A stretch of 64,000 nt of DNA from Algoriphagus aestuariicola (GTDB lineage: Bacteria > Bacteroidota > Bacteroidia > Cytophagales > Cyclobacteriaceae), in assembly GCF_017254835.1 (NCBI RefSeq), contig NZ_JAFKCW010000002.1, positions 124,001 to 188,000 of the forward strand, given 5' to 3'. The notes beneath the pieces were generated by a model that was not told where the DNA came from, did not search any database, and was given only the letters and a program-made list of their open reading frames with translations. The position numbers were made by a program, and so were the translations under genes. Position 1 is the stretch's first letter. Each line of letters opens with the position of its first letter. Of this stretch, positions 44,035 to 53,794 are shown one piece after another.

Positions 44035-46719
44035 TTGAGCTTCAAGTTAGTTTACGGATTCTCATTTTTCGCCTTGCTTCAGCTGCTCATCCTGATTTTG
44101 GGGGTTCAAGTGGCATTGGCGCAAAAGGACACTTTCGTCCCGGATTCTTCCGGTATTGCGAAGGACTATGTCATGGAGTTTTGGGACAATACCATGGGAC
44201 TTCCACAAAATGCCGTTTTTGCGCTTGAAAAGGATAACTCTGGCTATCTGTGGATCGCCACTGAAGAGGGCTTGGTCAGATTTGATGGAGGGTTCCCAAA
44301 GGTTTTTGACCAGGAGAACTATCCTGAGATGCTGGAACAGACTTATTATGCATTTTTTAAAACGCCAGCCGGAATTTGGGCGAGCTCAGACCGCAGCATC
44401 GCCCTTTTGGAAAAAAATATCAAGAAAGTTATCGATTGCTCGGAGATCACGGAAAAAACCTGGATCAGATCTATCGTCGAAAATGGTGAAGGCGGCCTTC
44501 TGATCGGAAACCAAAAGGGACAAATCCATTCCTGGACTGACGGAGTGTTTAGCCTTCTGGATTTTTGGAAACCAAGTGTAAAGCTTGAGATCCTTGGCTT
44601 TTTCTCCTTGGAAAATTCGAAGCTGTTGGTGGGTACAAACCGGGGGCTATATGAACTCGACCTGAAATCCAAACAGGCAAACCTAGTGTCTTCGATAGAT
44701 TTTTCGGCTCAAAAAATATTTGGGACCGTCGGTTCCATCCATGTGTATTCACCAGATTCGGGGATTTTTCGACTCAAGGAAGACTACAGTTTGGAGCAGC
44801 TACTGACCTATGAGCAGTCCAAGGGTATCAATCCCAGTAGTCTCGTTTTGGACTCGGAAGGCAAAATATGGGCAGGCTCACTCGAAAAAGGCCTGATATT
44901 AGTGGAAAATGGAATCCCGCGTCATCTTGACTACCCCGAGCTCAAGACTTATTCCGTCAGAAAAATCATCAAAGAAGATGAAAATTTGTATCTGGGAACC
45001 ATGGGAAAAGGTTTAGCCTTGCTAAAACCCGCCAGGGTCAAGCAGTTGAATTCTGCAGTTTTGAAGCAAAAAAACATCAAAGCCATCTTTCAGGCTAGTG
45101 ATAGCAGTGTTTGGATTGGCACCAAGTCGACTGGGCTATACAGAGTCAAGAGCGAAACAACCAGCTCATTGACTACGGCTGAAGGCCTCCTTCAGAATAC
45201 AGTCACCACGATCGGATCGTCGAAGGGGAAAATCTATTCCGGGAGTGTCGCCGGAATCACCGTGATCGACATGGATTCGGGTAAAGTCATCGGAAAAATT
45301 ACCCAAGAGGACGGTCTCACCAGCAACTACGTCTATGCCGTGTACGAAGACTCCCGCGATTGGCTGTGGATATTGACTAGATATGGAGGGATCCACTACC
45401 TGGACGAAAATGGGATCTTGCGAAAGGTCAGTCTGCCCGAAACCTTTTCCAATACCAACTTTGTCAGCATCCTGGAACTAAAAGACGGCCAAATTGCCGT
45501 TGGATCCATGAATGGTGGTTTGTTCAGGATTTCTTCCAAGGGAGAGTTTCTCCAGAATCAGGTACTACCCCTGACACCGGGTGAAGACGTGATCTATAGC
45601 ATCTACGAAGACGAAGGCGAGGATTTGTGGTTTGCCACACACGGCGGGATCGTGCTGTTGAAAGATGGGGAGTTCAAAACACTGAAAAAGCGAAACGGTT
45701 TGAAGTCCCGAAGCGTCTACAGCATCACGCCCGACAGAAGCGGCGGAGTCTGGACTAGCAACAATTTTGGAGTCCAGTATTTTTCGAAAGACGAATTGGA
45801 AAGGTTCAAATCATCTGCTGTCAAAGATTTTTTCATTGCCGGCACGCTGTACGACAAAGGACAAGGAATGCCAAATTCGGAGGCCAATGGTTTGATTTTC
45901 CCCGCCGCGATAAGGGATTTCTCCGGAAAAGTATGGATTCCAACTGTGGAGGGTGTCGGCGTCATCCAACCCTTTACTATTTCGGAGAACAATCTTGCAC
46001 AATCGGGATTTGTATGGGATGAGCTCCAACTGGGTGATCAAAAGATACCTATCGGAGAACGGGTCGTAATTCCCGAAGGGGTTAGAATGTTTCAGGTTTC
46101 GTTCAGCCTTATCGATTTTGAAAACCAGGCCCAGTATTCCCTATTCTATAAGATCGACAACAAAAAGGATCTCTGGCAACCCATCAAAGGCCAAAGGCAG
46201 CTTATTTTCAATGGCCTCAAACCCGGCAGCTATAATCTGGAGGTGAAGATACTCCGCAACGGTAAACTGGAGCAGCACGCGTCCCTACCAATAGTAGTCT
46301 CCGCATCCGTGACAGAAACCACCGCCTTCAAAGTCTCCTTTATCGTCGTATTGATTCTTTTGACGATCTTCTTTGTGAAATATTACTTCAACATCAAGTT
46401 GAAAAAGAAGTTGGAAGCGATGGTAAGCCAGAGAACCTCGGAGTTGAGAAGTACCAATGAACAACTCAGGGATGCTCTTGGGGAAATCGAAAACCAAAAT
46501 AGCGTTTTAATGGATATTGCATGGAACCAATCCCATCTGGTTCGTGCTCCTCTTACCAAGGCTATGGGAATCAACCAGCTCTTGATCAAGTATCCCCACT
46601 ACACTGAAGTTGGCAAAAGCAAAGAGGAGCTTGAGATTGAATTGCTGGAAACTCTGAAAAAACTGGATCAAATCGTAAAAGAAACCCACGCCAAGTCCGA
46701 AAACCTAAAAAACAAATGA
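44035..46719 (+). CDS. Two-component propeller sensor lacking the ATPase domain
   Basis: 894 residues with a TTG start at 44035; no in-frame ATG would keep the signal peptide (FSFFALLQLLILILGVQVAL). About a dozen propeller repeats follow (for example GYLWIATEEGLVRFDGGFPK; DSSVWIGTKSTGLYRVKSE), then a Y_Y_Y-type beta-sandwich (about 670-760) and one membrane helix (about 775-790). A coiled coil and a dimerisation/phosphoacceptor helix with NQSHLVRAPLTKAMG, the H-box, close the protein. It ends about 50 residues later with no N, G1 or G2 box, so it cannot phosphorylate itself. A response regulator gene overlaps its end. Confidence 0.85.
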   Translation: MSFKLVYGFSFFALLQLLILILGVQVALAQKDTFVPDSSGIAKDYVMEFWDNTMGLPQNAVFALEKDNSGYLWIATEEGLVRFDGGFPKVFDQENYPEMLEQTYYAFFKTPAGIWASSDRSIALLEKNIKKVIDCSEITEKTWIRSIVENGEGGLLIGNQKGQIHSWTDGVFSLLDFWKPSVKLEILGFFSLENSKLLVGTNRGLYELDLKSKQANLVSSIDFSAQKIFGTVGSIHVYSPDSGIFRLKEDYSLEQLLTYEQSKGINPSSLVLDSEGKIWAGSLEKGLILVENGIPRHLDYPELKTYSVRKIIKEDENLYLGTMGKGLALLKPARVKQLNSAVLKQKNIKAIFQASDSSVWIGTKSTGLYRVKSETTSSLTTAEGLLQNTVTTIGSSKGKIYSGSVAGITVIDMDSGKVIGKITQEDGLTSNYVYAVYEDSRDWLWILTRYGGIHYLDENGILRKVSLPETFSNTNFVSILELKDGQIAVGSMNGGLFRISSKGEFLQNQVLPLTPGEDVIYSIYEDEGEDLWFATHGGIVLLKDGEFKTLKKRNGLKSRSVYSITPDRSGGVWTSNNFGVQYFSKDELERFKSSAVKDFFIAGTLYDKGQGMPNSEANGLIFPAAIRDFSGKVWIPTVEGVGVIQPFTISENNLAQSGFVWDELQLGDQKIPIGERVVIPEGVRMFQVSFSLIDFENQAQYSLFYKIDNKKDLWQPIKGQRQLIFNGLKPGSYNLEVKILRNGKLEQHASLPIVVSASVTETTAFKVSFIVVLILLTIFFVKYYFNIKLKKKLEAMVSQRTSELRSTNEQLRDALGEIENQNSVLMDIAWNQSHLVRAPLTKAMGINQLLIKYPHYTEVGKSKEELEIELLETLKKLDQIVKETHAKSENLKNK

Positions 46720-47126
46720 AGGAAAGCCAAGCGAGAATCTATATTATCGATGATGATCCGGGAGTGTTGTTTCTTCACAAAATCATGGTCAAGGAAGGGA
46801 AGCTTAGTGACGACCCCATTACCCACTCCGATGCCGGGAAGGCATTTGAGTCCATCCTTCTTCTCGATAAGCACTCCAGCAGGATATTGGTTTTTCTCGA
46901 TATCAACATGCCGCATATCGACGGGTGGGATTTTCTGGATCTTTTGGAAAATAACGTCAACCATGCCGATATCAAGGTCATCATGGTCACTTCTTCCTTG
47001 AGCAAAGCGGATCGGGAAAAATCCAAGGAATTTGCCAGAGTTATCGATTTCTGGGAAAAACCCATCGATGAGGAGCAAGTTGCGGTTTTGAAATCCAAGT
47101 TGGGGGACTGGCTTCTAAGTTCATAA
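46716..47126 (+). CDS. Single-domain response regulator
   Basis: 136-residue CheY-like receiver. The acidic pair is in IDDDPGVLFLHKI, the phosphorylated Asp in VFLDINMPHIDGWDFL (near residue 64), the switch Thr/Ser in IMVTSSLSKA, and the Lys in FWEKPIDEE. There is no output domain. It overlaps the ATPase-less sensor gene by four bases (ATGA), so the two proteins are surely made together. The kinase that charges it must be encoded elsewhere or be the partner of the sensor. Confidence 0.93.
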   Translation: MKESQARIYIIDDDPGVLFLHKIMVKEGKLSDDPITHSDAGKAFESILLLDKHSSRILVFLDINMPHIDGWDFLDLLENNVNHADIKVIMVTSSLSKADREKSKEFARVIDFWEKPIDEEQVAVLKSKLGDWLLSS

Positions 47127-47458
47127 AACCGCAATCCTCGTCGACTAATCTTGCCATTGACTCGTTGGTTTTCATCTGCCTCTGGTGGCTTTTTAGCCAT
47201 CTCACCCCCGACACCAGGACAGAAAAATCCCCAATATTATTGATACCCAAGAATCCAAATCGGAATTCTTGAATTGGAAAATCTCCAAATCGAGCTATTG
47301 ATTCGACAAAACTTCTCGATGACAAATGCGCTTAAACGAGAATAAAAACCTACGTTGAAAAATCGAAAAATTGAAATTTACCTGAGACCGCATACCATTG
47401 CATCCTGGCTGAGCGTTCTAATAAAAATTGAATTATTCCATGGTGGGAAAATAAAAAA
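47127..47458. other. Intergenic region between convergent genes
   Basis: About 330 bases after the response regulator. Short open frames here (for example 47041-47325 on the minus strand) overlap real genes and match nothing I know. I see no repeat. The DUF3078 terminator follows at 47459. Confidence 0.5.
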
Positions 47459-47477
47459 GCAGGAGAAAATCTCCTGC
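47451..47477 (-). terminator. Terminator of the DUF3078 gene
   Basis: Arms GCAGGAG (47459-47465) and CTCCTGC (47471-47477) with a five-base loop, followed on the minus strand by a T-run. It lies about 105 bases past the stop codon. Confidence 0.75.
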
Positions 47478-47582
47478 CCTTTATTTGAAAACTAAACCAA
47501 CTATTATTTAACTACCACAATGAATTCAAAAATAATACAATTCTATATAAATCAAAATCCCAAAGAATAATTTGTATTTTTT

Positions 47583-48485
47583 TTATTTCTTCTCAGGAAA
47601 ATTTCCCCTTTTGAACGCCAAACCGATCGACAGACCCTGGCTAAATTGTATTTTTTCATCTTGGTCGATATCATAGATCGTAAGCGAGGTCAGACTGACA
47701 TTTACCGCATTGGTGATTTTTGCGGTGAGTCCGAAGTCCAGTCTGTGATCGATCGTGTCAAATGCCAAAGTTTCCAGATTGGCATACATCATGTACCTCA
47801 TCGTCAAAGCAAGGTTCTCCGAAATTTTCTTATTCCAGTCCGCCTGTATATTGAACGCAAGCCACTCTTGTCGCACGGTCTCTCCAATGTCTACCCCATA
47901 GTTTTCTTCTACGTTCAGATACAGATCAGTATCAGTGACAAAGGTAAATCTCGGAGCAAACGGTGACAGTCTGAGGCTAAACTCTGGATTGGGCTTGTAT
48001 TCAAAACCCAATGAGGTCGTCAAATATCCAGGATTGAGAAACTTCGAAATCAACAGCCGAGGATCCTCGTCAAAATCATAACCCGGCGCGAATTGACTCA
48101 GGAAATTTACCCCAAAATAGACATTCCAGTTTTTGCCGATGGCATAGCCTACCTTGGAATCGATAAAGATGCGGTCATTCGACTTTCGGCCGTCTTCATC
48201 TTCGTTTTTCACGATACCGTAGATTAGATCCAGGGTATTGTCCCAGGACCATTTCTCCTTGGCATAGTTGGCCCTCCCAAGAAGCGTCGCACTGAAGGCA
48301 ATCGAATTGACGCCCCCACCAGTCCAGTTGCTGCTAAAAGAGGCTTGGTTGATATTAAGTCCACCACCGATTTCTTTCAGCCAGTAGGTAGTGTCGACAG
48401 GAATTTTCATGGCGGAATCCAGATCCTGAGCGGCAGTAACTCCACATGTGACAAAAATTAGAAAAATTGTAAATAACTTCTTCAT
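47583..48485 (-). CDS. DUF3078 outer-membrane beta-barrel protein
   Basis: 300 residues from ATG 48485, where the signal peptide starts (MKKLFTIFLIFVTCGVTAAQ); the frame extends to 48551 but would overlap the divergent gene. After the signal, the sequence YWLKEIGGGLNINQASFSSN is the DUF3078 signature, followed by alternating strands of a barrel. The family is found almost only in Bacteroidota and has no known function. It is divergent from DUF202 with a 45-base gap between starts. Confidence 0.85.
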   Translation of the reverse strand: MKKLFTIFLIFVTCGVTAAQDLDSAMKIPVDTTYWLKEIGGGLNINQASFSSNWTGGGVNSIAFSATLLGRANYAKEKWSWDNTLDLIYGIVKNEDEDGRKSNDRIFIDSKVGYAIGKNWNVYFGVNFLSQFAPGYDFDEDPRLLISKFLNPGYLTTSLGFEYKPNPEFSLRLSPFAPRFTFVTDTDLYLNVEENYGVDIGETVRQEWLAFNIQADWNKKISENLALTMRYMMYANLETLAFDTIDHRLDFGLTAKITNAVNVSLTSLTIYDIDQDEKIQFSQGLSIGLAFKRGNFPEKK

Positions 48486-48530
48486 TAGCTTTGGATTTAG
48501 AATAATGCGCCTAAAATAAGAAATAGAACT

Positions 48531-48806
48531 ATGGAAAAAGACTTTGAACAAGAACTAATAGTCAGAGATTACTTGGCCCGCCAGCGCACCTCCCTTGCCA
48601 ATGAACGGACGCTTCTTTCCTATATCCGGACTTCCCTCTACTTTTTGGTTTCTGGCACGGCCCTTTTTGAAGTTAACAAACTTGCCCATGTCAGCCAACT
48701 CGGCTATCTGGCTTTTGGTTTGAGTTTTGCCTTTTTGGGAATAGGAATCTTCAATTATTTCAAGGTGAAAATGAGATTGAAGAAAGGAAACTACCTCACG
48801 ATGTAA
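48531..48806 (+). CDS. DUF202 (YidH-like) membrane protein
   Basis: 91 residues of the DUF202 family: RDYLARQRTSLANERTLLSY and IRTSLYFLVSGTALFE are typical, with two membrane helices (about 36-53 and 61-78). Function unknown. It is three bases upstream of the SLC13 permease gene, so the two form an operon. Confidence 0.88.
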   Translation: MEKDFEQELIVRDYLARQRTSLANERTLLSYIRTSLYFLVSGTALFEVNKLAHVSQLGYLAFGLSFAFLGIGIFNYFKVKMRLKKGNYLTM

Positions 48807-48809
48807 GTT

Positions 48810-50591
48810 ATGGGTTATGAAACCGAGTTAGTACTTGGCATTATTTTTCTTGCGGTCGTTTTATTTTTCACGGAAAAATTCACCGTAGACACCGTTGCGA
48901 TCGGAATCATGGTTCTTTTCATGCTTTTGGGAATCCTGGACCTCAAAGAAGGCCTGGCAGGTTTCTCAAATTCCGCAACTATCACAGTTGCAGCGATGTT
49001 TGTGATTTCCCATGCGATTTTTAAGACTGGAATTTTGGACCAAATCAGCATGCTCCTTGGGAATCAGGCCAAAAAAAGTGAGACTACTCTCATCCTGAGT
49101 CTGATGTTGACATCAGGTCTCTTGTCCGCAATTATCAACGATACCGCAGTGGTCGCCTTGCTGATGCCGGCTGTACTTCAGGTATGTGACAAAAACCAAA
49201 TCCCCCCATCCAAGCTCCTGATGCCCTTGTCTTTTGGGGCGCTGATGGGAGGAATTTGCACACTTCTGGGGACGAGTACCAACATCTTGGTCAGTGGCAT
49301 TGCCGAAGAGGCTGGCCTTCCGCCCTTCGGCGTATTTGAAATGTCCGCAATGGGATTGGTCTTTCTAGCCTCCGGAATTCTATATATGGTAACCGCTGGC
49401 AAATGGCTACTCCCCTCACGAAATCCTAAGCCAGAGTATACCGACAACTACAATCTGGGAAACTATCTCATAGAACTCACCATTACCGAAGAGTTTGAGC
49501 AGTCACAAGAGCCAATCTTAAAGCAAAGGCTTTTCAAGGACGGGGAAACCAAACCCCTTCAGATCATCCGGGAAGACGGAACTCGAATAAAGGTGTATCC
49601 CAATACCGTAGTCCTGCCGGGAGACACCATCCGGGTAACGGTAGACCAAAAACATCTTGCCCGCCTAAAAAAGACCAAAGGAGTGGAAATCAAGGCCGAA
49701 TTGGACTGGGATTCTCAAATCCCTGCCAACCAGGATGAAAAGATTTTCGAGGCTATTGTGACCCCCAATTCATTTCTTGTAAATGAAAGCATCAAATCGG
49801 TCAGATTCAGAAATATTTTTGATCAGGTCTTGGTCATCGGGATACGACATCGCAAGGGACTTTTGGACAAGTTGATTGCGGGCTCAACCCTGAAGTCTGG
49901 GGACGTATTGCTGCTCCAAGGCACCGAGGAAAGCATTCATTCCATTCAAAAGTCTGATGACCTACTCCTCATATCGGCCAGAAAAAACATCACTCTGAAT
50001 AAGACCCAGGTGGTATTGACGCTGGGGATTTTGGGGCTAGTGATTGGTCTGGCAGCCTTGGGGATATTTTCGATAACGCTCTCCGCAAGTGCAGGCGCCT
50101 TGGCCATGGTCATTCTTCGATCCATCACCCCAGATGAAGCTTATAAGGCTATAGATTGGAAGGTAATTTTCATGCTGGCTGGTGTATTGTCGATGGGCGC
50201 TGCATTGGAAAAAACAGGCGGAGCCCAGCTCATCGGCGAAGGAGTCTTGGAGCTATTCGGGACTTTTGGTCCACGGATAGTTTTGAGCGCGATCTTCGCC
50301 TTGACATTCCTCCTCACCAATGTGATGTCCAACAATGCTACCGCTGCATTGCTGGCTCCTATCGCAATCAGCGTAGCAACGGCTCTGGAGGTGGACTCCA
50401 GACCGCTGTTGATGGCAGTCACCTTTGCTGCAAGTCTAAGCTTCATGACCCCCATGGGATACCAGACCAACACGATGATCTACAACCCCGGAAACTACCG
50501 TTTTTCAGATTACATCAAGGTCGGGACCCCGCTCAACATTCTTTTTTGGATTATTGCGAGTATGCTCATCCCCGTATTTTTTCCATTTTAA
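48810..50591 (+). CDS. SLC13/DASS-type permease with two RCK-C domains
   Basis: 593-residue anion transporter of the SLC13 (CitT/ArsB-like) superfamily. Two blocks of membrane helices (about 1-200 and 390-593) contain the ion-binding repeats, seen as MTSGLLSAIINDTAVVALLM and GTSTNILVSG in the first and LTNVMSNNATAALLAPIAIS in the second. Between them lie two TrkA-C (RCK-C) domains at about residues 210-385, which elsewhere sense nucleotides or other small ligands. The substrate (sulfate, dicarboxylate or another anion) cannot be told. Confidence 0.88.
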   Translation: MGYETELVLGIIFLAVVLFFTEKFTVDTVAIGIMVLFMLLGILDLKEGLAGFSNSATITVAAMFVISHAIFKTGILDQISMLLGNQAKKSETTLILSLMLTSGLLSAIINDTAVVALLMPAVLQVCDKNQIPPSKLLMPLSFGALMGGICTLLGTSTNILVSGIAEEAGLPPFGVFEMSAMGLVFLASGILYMVTAGKWLLPSRNPKPEYTDNYNLGNYLIELTITEEFEQSQEPILKQRLFKDGETKPLQIIREDGTRIKVYPNTVVLPGDTIRVTVDQKHLARLKKTKGVEIKAELDWDSQIPANQDEKIFEAIVTPNSFLVNESIKSVRFRNIFDQVLVIGIRHRKGLLDKLIAGSTLKSGDVLLLQGTEESIHSIQKSDDLLLISARKNITLNKTQVVLTLGILGLVIGLAALGIFSITLSASAGALAMVILRSITPDEAYKAIDWKVIFMLAGVLSMGAALEKTGGAQLIGEGVLELFGTFGPRIVLSAIFALTFLLTNVMSNNATAALLAPIAISVATALEVDSRPLLMAVTFAASLSFMTPMGYQTNTMIYNPGNYRFSDYIKVGTPLNILFWIIASMLIPVFFPF

Positions 50592-50872
50592 GGGCAAACA
50601 TTTATCGATCACCAACAAATTTTCCCATCAACAACTCCATTTTTTTTTCTCTTCGAAAATCGGTTAATCAAAATCGAACTTGCTATGCATTTTTTTTAGC
50701 CAATCCTTTCTATGAATATTATTGTTTTGTATAATTAGTTGTTTCCGAAATATATTTAATTATTATACAGGGACATCAGAATTATATTCTTTCAATTATT
50801 GAATCTATCCAGCATATTACATATATTAAAGTACATATTTGTAGATACAAACCACTGATTACGACTTTCAAC

Positions 50873-51880
50873 ATGGCGATCTCATCTTCGATTCAGGCCC
50901 AGTTTTTTCTGACGCTCAAATCTTCAATCCCGTCCTACGCTTCCTTAGTCGACGAAGTCGCAGAGACACTTAATGTAAGTATGGATAGTGCCTATCGGCG
51001 GATCAGAGGAGAAAAACTTTTGGATTTCGATGAGTTGAGAACCCTCTGCCAGCGGTTTAATGTATCCCTGGACAAATTCTTCAGCATGAACTCAAACTCC
51101 ATCATTTTCCAGGGGAAGACCAATTCCTATCAAGAAGGAAGTATGATGGAATGGATGGAGGATGTGCTTTCACAGCTCAATCTCGTCAATAGTTTCAGCC
51201 ACAAGCATGTGTATTTTCTTGTCAAGGACATGCCTCCCTTCCACCACTACTACCATCCGGCGCTCGCAGGGTTCAAGTTTTTCTTTTGGATGAAATCAAT
51301 CCTATTATTTGAAAACCTAAAGAATGCCAAATTCTCCATTGAGGACAATCATTTTGAGAGATTCCGCGAGGTCACCCAAAAGACTATCAAGGTCTATAAT
51401 CGTGTGCCGACCTCTGAAATATGGAATGAGGAAGGCCTCAATACGACGCTTCGGCAGATTGAGGTTTACCATGAAATGGGCATGATCAAGCACGTGGAAG
51501 ACACCATGAATCTCTACAAATGCGTGCTTGAAGTCATTGACCACTTGGAAAAAATGGCTGATGCAGGACGAAAATCCATTCTCGGGCAGGCCCCAACGGA
51601 CGATTGCGCAGAATACAAAATGTACCTCAACGAAATCGTGTTGGGGGACAATACCTTCATGGCAGAGCTGGGCGATTCCAAAATCACCTATCTCAACCAC
51701 AGCGTGATGTATTTCATCGGGTCGATGGACAAAAAGTTCAATGATTCCATGTTCAAAAACTTGGAAAACCTGATGAAAAGATCCACGCTGATCAGTGGAA
51801 CCGGTGAGAAAGAAAGAAAGCAGTTTTTCAACAAACTCCGCAAAAAAGTCGAATCTAAGATGCTGATGATGGAAGTTTGA
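50873..51880 (+). CDS. Helix-turn-helix protein, probable transcriptional regulator
   Basis: 335 residues. The N terminus (about 20-70) contains an XRE-like helix-turn-helix: YASLVDEVAETLNVSMDSAY, RRIRGEKLLDFDELRTLCQR, FNVSLDKFF. The remaining 265 residues are mostly helical with a few aromatic-rich stretches (HHYYHPALAGFKFFFWMKSI) and match no family I can name; related proteins recur in Cytophagales. The gene is alone, preceded by about 280 AT-rich bases with a near-consensus CATATTTG element about 40 bases before the ATG. Confidence 0.7.
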   Translation: MAISSSIQAQFFLTLKSSIPSYASLVDEVAETLNVSMDSAYRRIRGEKLLDFDELRTLCQRFNVSLDKFFSMNSNSIIFQGKTNSYQEGSMMEWMEDVLSQLNLVNSFSHKHVYFLVKDMPPFHHYYHPALAGFKFFFWMKSILLFENLKNAKFSIEDNHFERFREVTQKTIKVYNRVPTSEIWNEEGLNTTLRQIEVYHEMGMIKHVEDTMNLYKCVLEVIDHLEKMADAGRKSILGQAPTDDCAEYKMYLNEIVLGDNTFMAELGDSKITYLNHSVMYFIGSMDKKFNDSMFKNLENLMKRSTLISGTGEKERKQFFNKLRKKVESKMLMMEV

Positions 51881-51934
51881 GAGAATTCGGGAGCCAATCA
51901 TGGCTAGAACCTCTTTTTAGAGTAAATTTCACCC

Positions 51935-53038
51935 ATGAAATATCCCAGCTCGATAAAATTTTTGTGCCTTGCTGCACTTTCATGGGCGACCATCGCCTCC
52001 TGTGATTCCCCCAAGCAAACGGAAGAAAGCAAGGCGTCAACCAATAACCAAATCACTTTTTCAGATCCTGAGCCCCCGAAAAAGGAAGCTGGAATGGCTT
52101 GGATTCCCGGAGGTAAATTTACCATGGGAACAAATGAAGCGGATGCCTATCCTGCCGAAAAACCTGCAGTAGAGGTCGAAGTCTCTGGCTTTTGGATGGA
52201 CACACACGAAGTTACCAATGAAGAATTTGCAAAATTCGTGGAGGCTACTGGCTATGTAACCGTAGCGGAGCGTAAGCCTGAATGGGAAGAGCTTAAGAAG
52301 CAACTGCCTCCCGGCACCCCAAAACCCGACGAGTCTGTATTGGTGCCTGGGGCAATGGTTTTTTCGCCGCCTGCTTTTCCCGTTCCTACCGACGACATCT
52401 CACTTTGGTGGAAATGGGTGGAGGGTGCCGACTGGAGACATCCCGAAGGACCTGGAAGCAGTATAGAGGGCAAAGAAAAGTATCCGGTCGTGCAGATCTG
52501 CTTTGAAGATGCACAGGCCTATGCCGAATGGGCGGGCAAACGTCTTCCCACAGAATTTGAATGGGAGTTTGCATCTCGCGGTGGCATGAATGGAAAACGA
52601 TTTGCCTGGGGCGATGAACTCAATCCCAGTGGACAGTATCTAGCCAACACCTTTCAGGGAGTGTTTCCTCATAAAAACGAAGGAACTGATGGCTACATCG
52701 GAGCCTCTCCTGTTGGTTCCTTTGCCCCAAATTCATTCGGACTGTATGATATGATCGGAAATGTATGGGAATTGACCTCCGACTGGTACGATGCCTTGAA
52801 ATTTGCCAGACTGGCAGGCCAAGCTCCTAAGTTGGACGCTAACATGAATCCCTGCTACAACCCCGACAATCCCTACGCAATGGAACGGGTGATGAAGGGT
52901 GGCTCCTTCCTCTGCGCGCCAAACTATTGCGTAAACTACCGCCCATCGGCTCGACAAGGCACTTCCTATGACTCCGGATCATCCAACGTCGGATTCCGCC
53001 TAGTCAAAGACGTACAGACAGTCGCCAGCCTTCAGTAG
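51935..53038 (+). CDS. Formylglycine-generating enzyme (SUMF1) family lipoprotein
   Basis: 367 residues with a lipoprotein signal (LCLAALSWATIASC; Cys at residue 23). The SUMF1 fold is evident from GMAWIPGGKFTMGT, FWMDTHEVTNEEFAKFVEAT, RLPTEFEWEFASRGG and GNVWELTSDWY. Near the end GGSFLCAPNYCVNYRPSARQ aligns with the active site of human FGE; Cys327 and Cys332 correspond to its catalytic pair, and the DSGSSNVGFR ending is also conserved. It may therefore be a true copper-dependent oxidase of substrate cysteines on the envelope face. No sulfatase gene is adjacent. Confidence 0.9.
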   Translation: MKYPSSIKFLCLAALSWATIASCDSPKQTEESKASTNNQITFSDPEPPKKEAGMAWIPGGKFTMGTNEADAYPAEKPAVEVEVSGFWMDTHEVTNEEFAKFVEATGYVTVAERKPEWEELKKQLPPGTPKPDESVLVPGAMVFSPPAFPVPTDDISLWWKWVEGADWRHPEGPGSSIEGKEKYPVVQICFEDAQAYAEWAGKRLPTEFEWEFASRGGMNGKRFAWGDELNPSGQYLANTFQGVFPHKNEGTDGYIGASPVGSFAPNSFGLYDMIGNVWELTSDWYDALKFARLAGQAPKLDANMNPCYNPDNPYAMERVMKGGSFLCAPNYCVNYRPSARQGTSYDSGSSNVGFRLVKDVQTVASLQ

Positions 53039-53039
53039 G

Positions 53040-53093
53040 CAGTCCTCAGTAGGCAGTGTGTAGTTCTCAAAACTACAAACTGCTACCTGCCCA
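53040..53093. other. Imperfect hairpin and short repeats between convergent genes
   Basis: The decamer AGTAGGCAGT occurs twice at 53034-53060, and GTAGGCAGTGTGTAGTT faces AACTACAAACTGCTACC in an imperfect long stem. There is no T-run, so it is not a standard terminator; it may be a repetitive spacer that folds between the two 3' ends. Confidence 0.45.
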
Positions 53094-53098
53094 CTGAG

Positions 53099-53686
53099 TC
53101 AATACCCCTTGATCATTCGGGCAATGTATTTGCCCACAATGTCAAACTCTAAGTTGACAAGGTCTCCCACCTGAAGCTGATGGAAATTGGTATGCTCAAA
53201 AGTGTAGGGTATGATCGCAACCGAAAATCCACCAGGCTTGGAATTGAAGCAGGTTAGGCTGGTGCCGTTGATGGTTATGGATCCCTTCTCTACAGTCACA
53301 TTTCCTGTGGACTGATCAAACTCCAGATCAAATACCCAAGAACCGTTTTCGTCGCTGATCCTTTTTACCGTCCCTGTCTGGTCCACGTGCCCCTGGACGA
53401 TATGCCCATCGAAACGTCCATTGGCCGGCATGCAGCGTTCCAGATTGACTTTCTTCCCAACTCTCCAGCCTGCGAGGTTGGTTTTGCGGATAGTCTCGTC
53501 AATTGCCGTCACTCGATACGAATCGGGACTGACCTTGACAACCGTCAGGCAGACGCCGTCATGGGCCAGAGATTGGTCGATCTTGAGCTCCTGGGCAATC
53601 TCCGACTTCATGTCGAAATGAACGTTGCTGCCTTCCTCGGTGATCGCTTCGACAATCCCAAAGGACTCGATTATTCCTGTAAACAT
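53099..53686 (-). CDS. ribE: Riboflavin synthase, alpha chain
   Basis: Converts two 6,7-dimethyl-8-ribityllumazine molecules to riboflavin. The 195 residues form two lumazine-binding barrel repeats, each opening with the family motif: MFTGIIESFGIVEAI at the start and GRFDGHIVQGHVDQTG near residue 90. SLAHDGVCLTV and SITINGTSLTCF are the paired ligand-binding loops. Length is normal. It is a single gene here, away from other rib genes, convergent with the FGE-like gene and divergent from pcm. Confidence 0.95.
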   Translation of the reverse strand: MFTGIIESFGIVEAITEEGSNVHFDMKSEIAQELKIDQSLAHDGVCLTVVKVSPDSYRVTAIDETIRKTNLAGWRVGKKVNLERCMPANGRFDGHIVQGHVDQTGTVKRISDENGSWVFDLEFDQSTGNVTVEKGSITINGTSLTCFNSKPGGFSVAIIPYTFEHTNFHQLQVGDLVNLEFDIVGKYIARMIKGY

Positions 53687-53794
53687 GACTGAATTTTAAA
53701 CTTCGATGAATCAAATGGATAAGCAAAAAATGCCTTTCCGGGTTCAAAGTAAGGCAAATATTCATTTATCTTCGACCACCAAAACCCTCCAGGC

